From Narthecium ossifragum (taxonomy: Eukaryota; Streptophyta; Magnoliopsida; Dioscoreales; Nartheciaceae): a stretch of DNA of 64,000 nucleotides. The stretch covers positions 18,648,062 through 18,712,061 of the forward strand of contig OY986973.1 of the NCBI GenBank assembly GCA_963920575.1, in the 5' to 3' direction. Of this stretch, positions 36,101-48,334 are shown piece after piece. Position 1 is the first letter of the stretch. Each line of letters opens with the position of its first letter. Below the pieces are notes generated by a model. That model saw nothing but the letters and a program-made list of their open reading frames with translations, did no database searches and was not told the origin of the DNA. Position numbers and translations under genes: made by a program.

Positions 36101-36475
36101 GTGGATCGCGGCCGATCCCTAACAAGAGAAGAGAATGGGACTTAAAAGGGTTTACATACTAATAGTTTAATATTCGATCATGGCCGTCCGATCAACCGGA
36201 TTTGATTCTAGCCGCTTAGATCTCGATCCTTATGATCTAACTCAGATCCTCCGATCTGGGTACTCCTATTTATCTAATCAAGCACATACATCATTACAAG
36301 GCCGTGTATGCGCAACGTGTGTGTGAAACCAACTCCGCTAAGAGTAATTTACCAAATTACCCCCGGAGCCGCAACGATCAAAGGAGATCGCGAGGCAAAT
36401 CCCACCAAGCCAAATCAAACGAACCAGACCCTCGACCGACGCGATCGGACCGGGTTGAAAGTACGGGTCCTCACA
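33176..36475 (-). mobile_element. solo LTR H, minus strand
   Basis: Starts TGTCACACCCCGACCC and ends GGTCCTCACA on the + strand, with perfect duplication ACTTA (33171-33175 and 36476-36480). At 3300 bp it is longer than its relatives. The conserved LTR block is present near 33640 in reverse. A GC-rich purine/pyrimidine stretch at 35870-36120 lies next to the expected transcription start. Confidence 0.92.
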
Positions 36476-36708
36476 ACTTATGCCAAAATCCAGATCTTTC
36501 GATCATGGTTCCACCTAAGGGTTCTAATGAAACAAGGACATCATTCCAATACTATGTTTGTAACGCGGGTGTGAAACCGATAGCCAATGTGTAATTTATC
36601 AAATTGCTCTTGGGGCTTTCGTGATCAACCCGATCGCGAAACAAGGCCAACAAAGTCAGACCTTCGACCTAACGCGATCGGATCAGGTTGAAGGAACGGG
36701 TCCTCACA
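36476..36708 (-). mobile_element. LTR 5' end (TGTGAGGACCCG) of the old minus-strand element
   Basis: Minus strand starts TGTGAGGACCCGTTCC at 36708 and reads on through the familiar U3 order (GTTAGGTCGAAGG, then GGTTTCACACCCGCG) to the LTR H insertion point. It is taken as the outer end of the 5' LTR whose 3' end is at 29060. Confidence 0.65.
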
Positions 36709-37030
36709 AATATAATAGCCACTACTGCATGCGATTATATGTGTCCAATATATAATGTACAAGACAATATTTTTGGTCTTAATGACATTGTTGCCTTTTG
36801 AAAATATATTATACTATACATCATTTATTCTAATCGTCGCTAAACATTATATAATATACCTCTCATCATGTATAGACTTATCACCAAACATTGTATAGCA
36901 GTAACATTTATTTTGAATTATTAATTATATAACTTATATACAATGTATAAGTTATACATGCCTATCCTACTGAGCGAACCAAATTACCATTAAGGTAATA
37001 TATGTGCATATTCATTTAGGCATATTTGAA
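36709..37030. other. AT-rich intergenic stretch
   Basis: AT-rich with several short near-inverted runs such as TTATATACAATGTATAAG. No coding frame and no recognisable element ends. Confidence 0.5.
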
Positions 37031-37440
37031 AAATAGCTTTGTGACCGCTGGACAAGTACATGGGCATAGGATATACCGTATTTTATCATCTGAATTTGCA
37101 CAAGAAAACTCCAGGTGGTAAGTTGTCAAAATCTTGCTTGAATCTGATTCTAAGGTTATTGTTATCTACATCATTGGCAAGGAGGTGTGACCCCATGTTA
37201 TTGAGTCAAGGTTATGTAAGGTATCAGACCTTTGGGGCACGTCGTGCCAATTTGGGGAGGTTTTGCTTTGTTCTTATTAGAGATTGAAACCATGTAGCTG
37301 ATGAGTTATTAAAGAGGCTCTCATGTTACCGGTGGGTACAATTTTGACCTCCGGGGATGGTGTGTTGTCATCGCCCATGGCCCATGAGCAGTGAAGTTTT
37401 GTAGCGTAGTCATGTGACCCAATTTTTGGCTCAACTAAGT
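37031..37440 (+). pseudogene. decayed LINE 3' end, RNase H-like
   Basis: The + strand reads LESDSKVIVIYIIGKE and, after stops, RDXNHVADELLKR. These resemble the catalytic E-S-D-S-K and the terminal N-x-V-A-D blocks of the RNase H domain at the end of plant L1-type ORF2. Several stops interrupt it. No poly-A tail is visible. Confidence 0.45.
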
Positions 37441-37629
37441 AAAAAATAAATAGAAAGAATATTATTTTGATACCCTCTAATGTAAAAAATTATCAATTTG
37501 GATACTGTGTTTTAAAACGTAACAAAACAGGTCTGTAGTTACAATCTAGTCATTTTAGTCCCATGACGAGGACGACGTTAGTTGAGTTAACGGAAAATTA
37601 GTTATGTGACTGGTTTGGCGTTACCAAAC

Positions 37630-38030
37630 TTGACAACTAGCTCAAGTTCGAGCCCGATTAAGCTCGAGCTCGAGCCCGATTAAGCTCGAGCTCGAGCCCG
37701 ATTAAGCTCGAGCTCGAGCCGAGTTCAAACCCTAATTAAGGCTCAACTCTTTATCGAGCTCGAGCTCGAGCTCGATCATCCTTGGACTCAGCTCAAAAGC
37801 TCAAAAGCTTAGGTCAATTAATTTTTTATATAATATATTGTACTAATTATATGTATGTATATTGTATAGGCTTGATTAGGCTCAAAAGCTCTCTTTCGAG
37901 GCTCACGAGTCAAGTTCGAGCCTAATCTTACCTATTACAAGCCGAGCTTGAGCTGAGCTTTGAAGCTCGACTCAAGCGTGAGCCCGACTAAAAGTGCGGA
38001 GCTTAAGCTTGAGTAGCCGAGCTTGATGCA
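37630..38030. repeat. GAGCTCGAGC-rich repeat cluster
   Basis: Three perfect tandem copies of a 23-base unit (GATTAAGCTCGAGCTCGAGC followed by CCG) at about 37655-37723 are followed by looser AGCTCGAGCTCGA repeats and related AAGCTC motifs until 38030, in both orientations. This pattern is typical of subterminal repeats of plant DNA transposons. I could not define matching ends. Confidence 0.75.
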
Positions 38031-38199
38031 CCTTATGCAGGCAACCAAAGATCCCCTAGATTTTGCTTCGGATAATTTGCATATTAAGGCCGCTTTTTGT
38101 TGCTTTTTACAACTTAAGCCTATTTTTTAGTTTTTGCATACCATAGCCACATCCCACCTAAAATGACTAAAATACCCTCAATTATGCTGACTGGACGAA

Positions 38200-38345
38200 G
38201 GTATTGATGCTTGATACACACTTACGGTAATTTGATACATACATGCTATAACGGCTACGCGCTTTGCTTATTTTATGGACTCAATACACACCTATGGTAA
38301 CTTAATACACACTTATGGTAACTTGATACACCAAAGACTCCAAAT
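38200..38345. repeat. short tandem repeats upstream of ERO1
   Basis: Units of about 23 bases, TTAATACACACTTATGGTAAC and variants, occur four to five times between 38208 and 38336, about 430 bases before the ERO1 start codon. Confidence 0.8.
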
Positions 38346-38644
38346 CCTGTAGGATTTCAAATCCCATCAAATTCCTACTCAAAACAGGAAATTCAAACTA
38401 TTCCAATCCAACAACTCCAACAGATGCTTGTTTTACTCCAACAAAGGCCCTAAATTCCGGTCCATTTTGTCGGTCCGAACCAATTAAAACAGCCCCATGG
38501 TTTTATTTTGCCGGTGCGGTGACCCCCCGATCCTCATAACCGCCATTTCCTTATTTTGACCCACCCACTGTTTTGGTAACCGGCGTAGTAGCGTCCCATT
38601 TCCCTCGGCCGCCGCCCGCCTCTTCTCCTCTCCTTGGTAGTCCT

Positions 38645-38651
38645 CTTATAA
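38645..38651 (+). promoter_or_regulatory. candidate TATA box of ERO1
   Basis: CTTATAAG lies about 115 bases upstream of the start codon, after a pyrimidine-rich, GC-rich stretch. Nothing else in the preceding 200 bases fits a core promoter better. Confidence 0.4.
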
Positions 38652-38762
38652 GACACCTATACCTAGCTATACTTCCATCCTGCACCCATCTCGAGACCTC
38701 TCCTTATTGGATTTTTCGATTTCCCAAGGTTTTCGAGATCTAAAGTTCCGATCTTGATTCCG

Positions 38763-41700
38763 ATGTCGACCGCGAAGGTAGCCGGCGGGGGCGGCGATGG
38801 AGACGGCGGGGAGCGGAGGAGGCGGTGGTTGTGGGCGGTGGGGGCCTTGATTGTCGTGCTCCTTGCCACTGCCGTTACCTCGAGGACCTCCCCTAAGATC
38901 TCGCTCTTTCGAGGCGTCGATAGGCCTTGCGAGTGCCCGGTAAGACGGCTTTCTGTGGTATTTGTATCTTTGAAGGTGGTGTTTCGTTTGGTGTTTGATG
39001 GTGGAAAAATGGGGTTTAGGATTCGAGGAAGTATACGGGCATCGTGGAGGACTGCTGTTGCGATTATGAGACTGTGGATTCCATCAATAAGGAGGTTCTG
39101 CATCCGATTCTTCAGGAGCTCGTCACTACGCCATTCTTCCGGTACTTTAAGGTAATTGGTTGGTATGTTCTTGTTTGGTTGCGAGTTTTGTTTTGAATTG
39201 TGTATTAGTTCTTCCGGTCTCACTTTAAATTACTTTCGGTGTACATGGAAATTGGGCAAAATAGTGACATTGTTGGTGAGGTTATGATAGAACTAAGGGG
39301 CCTTGTAACTTAAGGCTTGTTTTTAGTCATAATTTTCAGTGGAAGCTTTCTAGTGCTAAGCTGCTAATTGGTATCCATAAAGTACTAGTTTCAGCTTGCA
39401 GTTTTTGACAGTGCTAGATCTTTATGCTAAATTTGTTGAAACCCAATACTTGACAGCGGACATGTAAGTTCAGTAAGGAAGGGAAAAAATTGGAAAGTGG
39501 ACTTTCTCGACTGAATGTCTATCTTCTGCAGAACCCCAAGGTCTCCACGGGAAAAAATTTAAGGTGCTTATTCAATGTAGATACTGATATATGAAAAATA
39601 AGATGAAGAATCGAGAATCAAAATTTGCTTATTTTTCCAACGAATTAATACCTTTTCTCTTGTTTGTGGAAATGGGAATGACCTGGGAATCATAGTGGTA
39701 TTGTGACTAATGTAGGTGTAGGTATTATTAAAGGTCCAACCAGTGCATAGTTGGGAAGCATACTTTGCAAACCTTTTCAGTTAGCTGGAATTGCAACCAT
39801 CGAGCTATGCTTTTTTCCTAGATTCATATTAGTGCGTTTCTCATAGCCTTTTCCCAGTGGAGTTTCTTTCTCGGCTTCATCCTTGAGCATCACACATACC
39901 TATTTCGATTATGAATGTCAGGTGCTTATATGACTATTGAGTTCTTATCTGAAGTCATTTGAATTTGTCTATCTTTGCCTCATGCTTTCTTCTTTGACTG
40001 GTGTTTGCGCGCATTCTGTTTCTTCCTTCAAATTTTCAGCAATCCCAACAGTTGGGCATAACCAAATTGACTAACTTGTTGCTGCTATGACATCAATAGT
40101 AGTTATTAATGGTCAATGTCACTGTTGCCTAGGAGAACTAATAGGTTTTGCATAGGTGTACAACTTTGAACATTTTGAGCACTGGTTTAAGGGTTTAAAG
40201 TTTGGTCCAAGGATTGCAATGCTAAATAACACCAAACAGTATCTTTGGCACCGGGTCTGTGCCGAGTATGGGCGAATACCGTGCTATCAGCATGGTGCCC
40301 GTGTCGAGAATCTGCACATGTGACATGTGCCATTGGCACTGTAATCATTGGTTTGAGCCTTCTATATTAGCTAGTTTGTTGTCGAGGACAAATTGTTTTT
40401 ATCAAACATGTTAACTACACAAGGTTGGATTCGTTGTTTAGTCATTCTTGTGTTAGATAGGTGGATTTCTCTTACGTCTTTGATTTCCAATGAATATACT
40501 GAGTAGCTTTTTCCTTTTTATTTTGATAGGTTAAACTGTGGTGTGACTGCCCCTTCTGGCCTGACGATGGAATGTGTCGCCTTCGGGATTGCAGTGTCTG
40601 CGAGTGTCCACAAAACGAGTTTCCAGAGCAATTTAAGAAGCCGATTCGTGGGCTTTCTTCTGATGACATGATTTGTCAGGAGGGAAAACCTCAAGCTATC
40701 GTGGATCGAACGCTAGATAGCAAAGCTTTCAGAGGATGGATTGAAATTGATAATCCATGGACTTATGATGATGAGACTGACAATGGTAGGGCGTAGTTTA
40801 TTTATCAAATTTTTCCTCTGTAGGGCTTGTGTAGGTGTGCAATAGATACTAATTAATGGATGCTAATCTCACATTTCGTTCTGCAGCTGAGATGACATAT
40901 GTGAACCTCCAGCTGAACCCTGAAAGGTACACTGGCTATGTAGGCCCATCAGCTAGAAGGATTTGGGAAGCTATTTACACCGAAAATTGTCCGAAGTGTT
41001 AGTTCTCTGCAGCTCGTGAGCACTTGTTTTGCTTTTTTTTCGTTTTTTTTTGTGATATGGGTAGCTTGATTTTGTTGCAAAACCATGCAAATTGTTTTGT
41101 TGGGTCATGACCTTCAGCCTATTTTCTCCAGTTTTGCACGAAAACCTTCCCTGTGAAAGCTTGCTGAGCTACCTAAGTAGTGTGAGCTTGTCACTGTTTA
41201 ATATTTGCTGAGATAAAATTTTGATTATCATAGGACTTGACTGATTTAGCTTGAACCATACAGCTTTTTTATTCGCAAAACCACAATGTGGATTATCTTT
41301 CAATATTGTTTTTAGAACTCTTAGATACATCTGTTCATTAGGCTCTGTAGAATCGATCTGTTAGAGTTTATGTACTCTTGATTAGGTGTTCATGGGAGCA
41401 AGTCTTCATGTTTCATAAGTAGTTTATGCATCATAAAAATTCTTTTGAGGTATATTAAGTTGCATTCATGGAGTCAGCTGGTTGAATCAACATAAATTGG
41501 TGCAAATTTTTGCTACATTAGTATTTATGGATTGCTAGTGGGAGCAGATATTTTCATTTGAGGATTTTCCTTTTTAATTGTTTTTGCTGGTGTGATCTCC
41601 AATCTTCCACCAAAGGCGCTCCACTATTTCAATGTGGAAGTTATTGTTTTGGTTTACCTTAGAATTCATCTTCTAGAACCTTCTACTCCTTTGCTACTCT

Positions 41701-44700
41701 AAGAAGGATACATCTTGTTGGCCTGTAGTTTCTCCACAATAAATGATGCACTCTGTTGCGAGGCTGTACTAGGAACGAATCTTTGCTTTCCATCACAACT
41801 GTACTTGTACATCTTGATTCAAATTCATGAATAGTCTTCAGTAGTTTCTTTTTAATTGTGTATATTATGAAAAATGTTACATTGTCTCCTTATATGGGCA
41901 TGTTTTCCTGCATAATAATGCATCTGTATATGGGCATGTCCTCCATATATTGTATGCTTTCCTGACTTATATGAGCTGCATTGATAATGCATCTATCACA
42001 ACAGTCAGTAGCAATATGTAAACAACAGTCATTAGAAGAAGGTGATTGTGATTGTCAATGAGGTTTTGTATGTGAATTGCCAATATAATAAGCTCCATTC
42101 TTCTGTTCAGTGGCAAAGAACAACAGCTGTTAACTCGTAAACCTTTATTGTCTACTTCAGATCCTTCAGGAGAACTTTGTCCGGAGAAAAGAGTGTTGTA
42201 TAAGTTGATTTCAGGATTGCATGCATCAATATCAGTCCATATAGGTTCTGATTACCTCCTCGATGAAGCTTCTAACACGGTTGTTCTACATTCTCCTATT
42301 TGCGTCATGTTTTTTGATAATTGAAATTTGTCTGGAGTGAAGATAAAGCTTCTAACACTATGCTTTTTATGATTTCAGTGGGGCCAGAATGTTGAGTTGT
42401 TGTATGATCGTGTGCTGAAACACCCAGATCGTGTCAAAAACTTGTACTTCACATTCCTTTTTGTTCTCCGAGCAGTAACAAAGGTGAAATATTGCTTCAA
42501 TTACTCTATGAAAGCTCTCTTTTTTCATGTGGTGTGTGGTAAGTATAGGTCTTGATGATTTTCTCTAGTGTCATCGCATAGTGAACCAATATGTGATGTC
42601 TTGTGGACCTTTTTGTTGTCTGCCTTTTAACAACTCTGTTCAGAATTATTTCTAACACCGAGTTTTACATGCTAAAACATATAGGTTTAAAAAGGTTTTG
42701 TTAGGTTTGTATGTGGCAGTACTGTGGACAGAGAATTATGCATGATTTCTTCAATAATTGATATCATGAAGTAAAATTACTTGGTTAAGGTCTTCTATAT
42801 ATAACGAGGAAGATATCTAGGACAAAGAATTGGGTTGTGATTCTCTTGGTGCGATGGGAAATATGTAATGAAGACCACAAAAAACTTATGTATCTGAAAT
42901 GTAGGGATGAAATTTGTCTGAAGAAACTTGATCATTTGAGTCAATGGAAATGCACTGGAACAACCATTGATTGAAAACTATTACTCTGGAGGTTTTTTTC
43001 TTTATTCCAAATCAAGCCCAGAGACATGTCTTACCTTCGTGGAGATACATTGGCAATTGTAAGAGTCATCATAAAAGGGTCCTGTTTCCACCCATGAGTT
43101 GAGGATGTATGTTGCTTAGGGGTTTGATGACCTGGCTATCCAATTTTCATTTGAGCAGAAAGCTAACTGCATCCATATTCACATCTTAAAGCTTTGGATT
43201 TGGGTTAGATCTTGGTGGTTCAGATCTAGGATGTTATTCGGCAGTACTAAGCAGATGTCTGTTAATCCGACCAAAAAACTTATTGTTTCAAGACCTTATT
43301 GAACCTGGGTTTTGGATCTGTTCTATGATCCGACCTGAATTTGACGTAACTGGTTTTCCATCAAAGTAATAATAACGATAACCCTCTCAAGAAACTAGTT
43401 ACAGTATGTTTTAAGGCCTGAAGTATGGGTGGATGAGAGACCAATTGAGAAGTTTTGAAGTTTCGTACATCTGCTGTATGTTTGTTGGATCATATTTCAA
43501 GAGTTGTAACACATATGAAAGCAAACATGGGAATCCATGCAATTTTGCAGGTGCTTGGATGCTTTTTCTTCACTTAGAAAATGAGTTACTTTTTGGAGAG
43601 ATGTTCTCAATTATGCTTATCAGCTTGAGTTAAAGAATAAGTGTGTGGGTATGCATGTGGGTGTTTTTTTTTCCAATACATATCTGTATGCCCGGAAGAA
43701 AAAATGCGCACATTATGAAATGACCTGCATTACCATAGAATTAGTTCAATTCCAATGGAAAGTTCTTGAGACCATGGCACAGGTAGCAGTTCCTTGGTCT
43801 TTGACTTTGAAGGGCCTTTTGTGTATAGAAAGCCATACTGTCAACTTCTTCGATCTTTATTTGGTGTTACTTCAAGGGCGGAGTACTGACTTCTTTTCTT
43901 CTTATGTCTGGGTATTGATTGTCAAGACTCCTTGCTACACTTAAAAAAAGACAACAAATTTTTTCGGAGTCTTGAAACGAGCCATCTGCATTCTTGCATA
44001 CACATGTGCATATAGACACATAGATACATTTGCACAAGGACAAAATAGTTGTACATGCACACAAGCAGAAAACACATCGATACTTATGCACAAGGGCATA
44101 TGAGCATGTAGATGGGTCGTTTCATGACTTGGACAATTTTTGTCTTGTTTTTTTGTTGTGGCGCAGACGCCCTTGTGGGCATGCTTGTGTGCAAGCATGT
44201 GGATGGGTCATTTCATGACTTTCACTTTTCATGGCAATGGCAGGATCAGCCACTTTAAAAAAAAAATTTCTTTGTTGATGTCTGTTCTCTTCTGAAATAT
44301 GTATGAACTTTATCTCTTTTAGGCAGCAGATTTTTTAGAGCAAGCTGAATATGATACTGGTAGTTCGGAAGACGACTTGAAAACTCAATCATTGGTGAGG
44401 CAGTTAGTCTACAATCCCAAATTACAAGCTGCTTGCCCTGTGCCATTTGATGAAGCGAAGCTATGGCAAGGCGAGAGTGGGCCTGAACTGAAGCTGCATA
44501 TCCAAAAGCAGTTCAGGAATATCAGGTATAAATATGAATCTTTGGACTCTTCTTTTAGTGCAAAAGCAACAAAAGTTTGACTAACAAATACATAATCATG
44601 TGGTAGTGCACTGATGGATTGTGTCGGGTGTGAGAAATGCCGTCTATGGGGAAAGCTTCAAGTTCTTGGCCTGGGGACAGCATTGAAGATTCTTCTCTCA

Positions 44701-45323
44701 GTTAATGGCCAAGATTATGTGAATCATCCTGTATGTTCTCTCTTTTTGGATACATGGCCAGAACTTTTATTACAGGAATACAGTATTTTCTTACCTGCAT
44801 TGATTATTTTCTTCCTCATTCTTTAAACCTTTGTGACCTACACGATGCGAATTTGGTCCATTTACATGAATGAAGCAATTTTGCACAAGTGTCTGAAGTC
44901 GCCCAAAGTCATCGTAACTTAGATGTCCATAACTATTGCTGTTCCTGGTAGGTTTTGGAATATGATAGAGCCTTTAGTGCCGCTCCTTTCCCGATGGTCC
45001 TCTCTTTCCCTGATTGACATTTCTTTCACCTTTCTTGGTAAATTTGCATGGGACAGCACATGCATGATAATGCTATGTTGACTTTAAAGTGTTTGTCTTG
45101 TTATTTTTTTTTTTGTTCTAAGAAGTATAATCCACGTCGTATTCTTATACGGGATTCCTTGTCATTCTTTCAGTTACACCTGCAACGGAATGAAGTCATT
45201 GCACTGGTGAACCTTCTTCATCGGCTTTCAGAATCCGTTAAACTTGTCCATGAATTGGGATCTTCTGCTGAGGAAGTGATCGAACGGAGGGCTTCTTCGT
45301 CTACAAGCAAGAGGATTTTGTAG
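38763..45323 (+). CDS. ERO1: endoplasmic reticulum oxidoreductin-1 (ERO1), nine exons
   Basis: FAD-dependent thiol oxidase of the ER membrane that reoxidises protein disulfide isomerase and passes electrons to oxygen. Exons by consensus splice sites: 38763-38939, 39020-39151, 40530-40785, 40887-40997, 42161-42279, 42379-42483, 44323-44525, 44607-44730, 45174-45323, giving 458 residues, normal for plant ERO1. ATG 38763 is followed by a basic stretch and one hydrophobic segment (about 22-39), a type II membrane anchor. The shuttle disulfide is C119-R-L-R-D-C124. The active-site motif C373-V-G-C376-E-K-C379-R-L-W-G-K next to FAD is intact. All introns are GT-AG and the frame is uninterrupted, so the gene looks functional. 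Exon 4 ends before GTTAGT, and read-through would hit a stop at once. Confidence 0.96.
43970..44225. repeat. small inverted/direct repeat in ERO1 intron 6
   Basis: GATGGGTCGTTTCATGACTT at 44112 recurs as GATGGGTCATTTCATGACTT near 44202. An inverted relative AGTCTTGAAACGAGCCATC lies at 43971. This gives a possible small foldback element, with no coding content, in a long (1.8 kb) intron. Confidence 0.55.
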
Positions 45324-45950
45324 TTATAGGAAAACATATAGCAGCTGTGGTAAGTCATCTTTCCTAAATATATGTTGTTCTGCTGAAGTATGGATGTCTC
45401 CTAAAGCGTGTATTGTGTTTGAACTGCCAGAAATCTGCAAACAGAGTAAGAAAGAGAGCGGTGAAGCAACTCACAGTTTTGGTATAAGCCTGTCGATACA
45501 GAAGAGTTGTTGCGGTATACAGACGACTACCCATGACGTTAGTAGAAACAGAAACACTTGGGAGCTGAATGTTCTCCCCTTGTAGTGAAACAGTAGAATA
45601 ATAAACAAATACGAAGATTTTTGTGCACATTGATTAAGAGCATCTTGTATCATTCAAAGGGCATCATCACCGTAATATGTAATATATAAGTTCCTATAAC
45701 ATCAGAAGTTGCTGCACCAGTATCATGATCTAGTTAAATCTTTGATGAATGGATGTTAACTATTAGGCGGGTTATTGTTTGCAACTTTGCATGGCTGGTG
45801 AGTGTTTACGAGGCAAGTTCCTATGACATGAGAAGTTGCTCTTGCAGTTCGACTTGCACGAGCAAGCAGAGAGAAAGAAGTATTCCTCTGTTTTGGGTTA
45901 GAAGTATGCAAACCCCACCTCTAGCTGGGTTTAGTCCGTCTCATATGACC
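45324..45950 (+). other. ERO1 3' untranslated region and flank
   Basis: Non-coding. A polyadenylation-like AATAAA lies at 45600-45605. A GTAAGT at 45351 and an AG at about 45431 could bound a 3' UTR intron. About 30 bases around AAGTTCCTATAACATCAGAAG (45688) are repeated near 45813. Confidence 0.5.
45600..45605 (+). terminator. candidate polyadenylation signal of ERO1
   Basis: AATAAA about 277 bases downstream of the stop codon, the only perfect match in a suitable position. Confidence 0.45.
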
Positions 45951-46100
45951 TCATATCATCATACCAATGGTCATGATTTATTTGAATTGGACCCAGTTGT
46001 TCAGATCTTTAGCATTTGAATCCTAATCAATATTTTATTAATAATGTGGACCATTGGATCTAATTCAAATACATGCGGACCATTGATATGATGGTATGAG
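45951..46100. mobile_element. small foldback MITE
   Basis: TCATATCATCATACCAATGG at the left is inverted at the right (CCATTGATATGATGGTATGA). Inner parts ATTTGAATTGGACC and its inverse continue the pairing for about 60 bases per arm. No coding capacity. Target duplication not clear. Confidence 0.75.
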
Positions 46101-46636
46101 AAAAGTAATGATACGATGCAAACAGAACCACCACTTCATCTGGAGCTGGTGGTCCAGAGTTGTTGTTTGTTTGTTTGTTTGTAGTTCTTTTCGTTTTTTC
46201 ACTAGCCTTGTGCTCAACTTGTTCAAAAAAAAAAAAAATAGACTCGAGCATGATTGTTACTCCAACCGATCCTGGTGATAGGTGCTCCACACGACGGTCA
46301 GATTGAGTATAACTCTTAATGGGTCCAATGCAAAAATTCTTCTAAAAGGTGTTTTCCATCATAAACACCTCCAGAGGACTCACCTAAGTGAGAGTCTATC
46401 GTGAGGCCGCAATTATGGGAACATGACGATTCCCCAGAACTCTCATGAGAATCAAGGTTAGCGCATGGCCACAATAGCGCTACCTCGCAAAATAGAACCG
46501 AAGACTCTCCTTATTGTGTGTGTAACTGTAGAAGATCGATAAAAGGGCATGGTTCAAGGCTCAGTCCACCATGATTCCTGAGTGCAGGTTCAAACCCGAA
46601 AGAGGTAATTAACATGATGCACAATAAAATTGATCT

Positions 46637-46663
<27 letters not shown>
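46101..46663. other. intergenic, ends in a (TA)n run
   Basis: No coding frame or element ends recognised. (TA)n occupies 46638-46663 and directly abuts the large foldback element. Confidence 0.6.
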
Positions 46664-46667
<4 letters not shown>

Positions 46668-47847
46668 ATTTTCAGGGACGAACCCGTTCGTTAACTCTTC
46701 CATACCGAACTAACATCCTGACCATCGGACGGTCAGGATCTCCTATCGGGAGAACAGTTCCCTTCATTTCTTCCCTACTCGCGACGCCTCCTTCATTTCT
46801 TCCCATCACTGAAAGGAAGTCCACCGGGGTCCATCGCTCTACCTCCCTCAGTTTCTTCCTCTACATCTCTGCCCCGCTGACGGTCTCGCCACTACCGCCC
46901 TCGAGCGCCCTCTACCTCCCTCGAGCTTCAACTCTAGCTTCTCCAAGCTTCGCCACTACCACCCTCGACCTTCCACTCCATCTTCTCCAAGCTTCGCCAC
47001 TACCGCCCTCGAGCGCCGTCGATCTCCCCTTCTTCGCCATCACCGATCTCCATCGCCCCTCGAGCCTCGAGCGCCGCGCCGCCCTCGACCGTCCACTCCA
47101 GCTCTCCAAGCTTCGCCATCGCCCGTCGCCAGATCGCCGTCCCACTAGATCTCCAGGTCACAGCTTCTCCACAGCCACTGCTTCTCCACCGACCATCGTC
47201 GCCCCGCGGCCGGCCAAAATCCTGCTCTACCTCACCTCTTGAAGAGCTCTGGGTCATCCATGGCGAGAGGAGCGAGCTCTGGTCGGGGGTTGGCCGGCCG
47301 CGGGGCGACGATGGTCGGTGGAGAAGCGGTAGCTGTGGAGAAGCTGCGACCTGGAGATCTGGTGGGACGGCGATCTGACGACGGGCGATGGCGAAGCCTG
47401 GAGAGCTGGAGTGGAATGTCGAGGGCGGCGCGGCGCTCGAGGCTCGAGGGGGGAGGGGCGATGGAGATCGGTGATGGCGAAGAAGGGGAGATCGACGGCG
47501 CTCGAGGGCGGTAGTGGCAAAGCTTGGAGAAGATGGAGTGGAAGGTCGAGGGCGGTAGTGGCAAAGCTTGGAGAAGCTAGAGTTGAAGCTCGAGGGAGGT
47601 AGAGGGCGCTCGAGGGCGGTAGTGGCGAGACCGTCGGTGGGGCAGAGATGTAGAGGAAGAAACTGAGGGAGGTAGGGCGATGGACCTCGGTGGACTTCCT
47701 TTCAGTGATGGGAAGAAATGAAGGAGGCGCCGCGAGTAGGGAAGAAATGAAGGGAACTGTTCTCCCGATAGGAGATCCTGATCGGACGGTCAGGATGTTA
47801 GTTCGGTATGGAAGAGTTAACGAACGGGTTTGTCCCTGAAAATTCTC
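46664..47847. mobile_element. 1.18-kb foldback element with ~580-bp arms
   Basis: The outermost bases GAGAATTTTCAGGGACGAAC at the left return inverted at the right end, and the pairing continues almost to the centre near 47255 with only a short spacer (about 47240-47262). TA runs lie on both sides (46638-46663 and 47849-47864), consistent with insertion into a TA stretch. The arms are GC-rich inside and hold repeated GCTTCGCCACTACC units. No transposase frame. It could be a MITE or a Mutator/foldback-type element. Confidence 0.85.
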
Positions 47848-48334
47848 CTATATATATATATATGTATATGATTATGGGTTTTTATCTATTGTGCTTTTCC
47901 TATGGGTCTTTTAATTTCTTTTGTGGGGGAATGTTATTAACGTTGGATTTTATTTAATTGAAAAAGGACTTACACGTACGTTGCGTTTCTTTCATGAGTT
48001 TTGATTCGGTTGTTTTATTTTAACCAAAGTCTTCTCTTTTGGATAAATTAGATGAAAACAAGCCTTCTCATCTCCCAGCGACAGTCTTTCTCTTGAAAAA
48101 GAAAAACTATAGCTTTGCTTACAAGATCAAGAAGAGTGGTTGATTCATCGTGTGTCCTCACCGAGCCATGCCAACGATGGGGATAAACCGAGGGTTGTAC
48201 CTTGGAAGTAGGATGACGAGGTACTCCACACATGGGTGCGTATTCTACGCTTAGGGCAGCGTCTCACGCGCCTCCCAAGCTAGATCTATACTTTATTTAT
48301 TTTCATGTACATGTGTTTTAGTGGAATGGATTTC
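47848..48334. other. intergenic spacer
   Basis: No supported gene or element. A 61-codon minus-strand frame at 48233-48048 has no recognisable family. Confidence 0.5.

Noticed and set aside
35857..36127. 86-codon + strand frame rich in Pro, Arg and Ala
   Set aside because: It lies inside solo LTR H on the strand opposite to the LTR and is a composition-driven open frame in a GC-rich stretch.
37655..37723. Short regular repeats that could be mistaken for a CRISPR-like array
   Set aside because: The units are directly contiguous without spacers, in a plant context next to transposon-like repeats; a simple minisatellite.
38754..38762. An upstream TTG codon as ERO1 start
   Set aside because: The ATG at 38763 is the natural plant start and gives the expected basic N-terminus before the membrane anchor.
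40998..41010. In-frame stop right after the ERO1 exon 4 Cys codons, suggesting a pseudogene
   Set aside because: A GT donor (GTTAGT) precedes the stop, and the next exon at 42161 restores the family sequence and frame.
43433..43944. Two + strand frames of 66 and 99 codons in ERO1 intron 6
   Set aside because: No family resemblance, AT-rich intron sequence, and no supporting splice or start signals.
47232..47602. Several overlapping open frames on both strands around the foldback centre
   Set aside because: They mirror each other because of the inverted repeat and reflect GC-rich repeats, with no recognisable domain.
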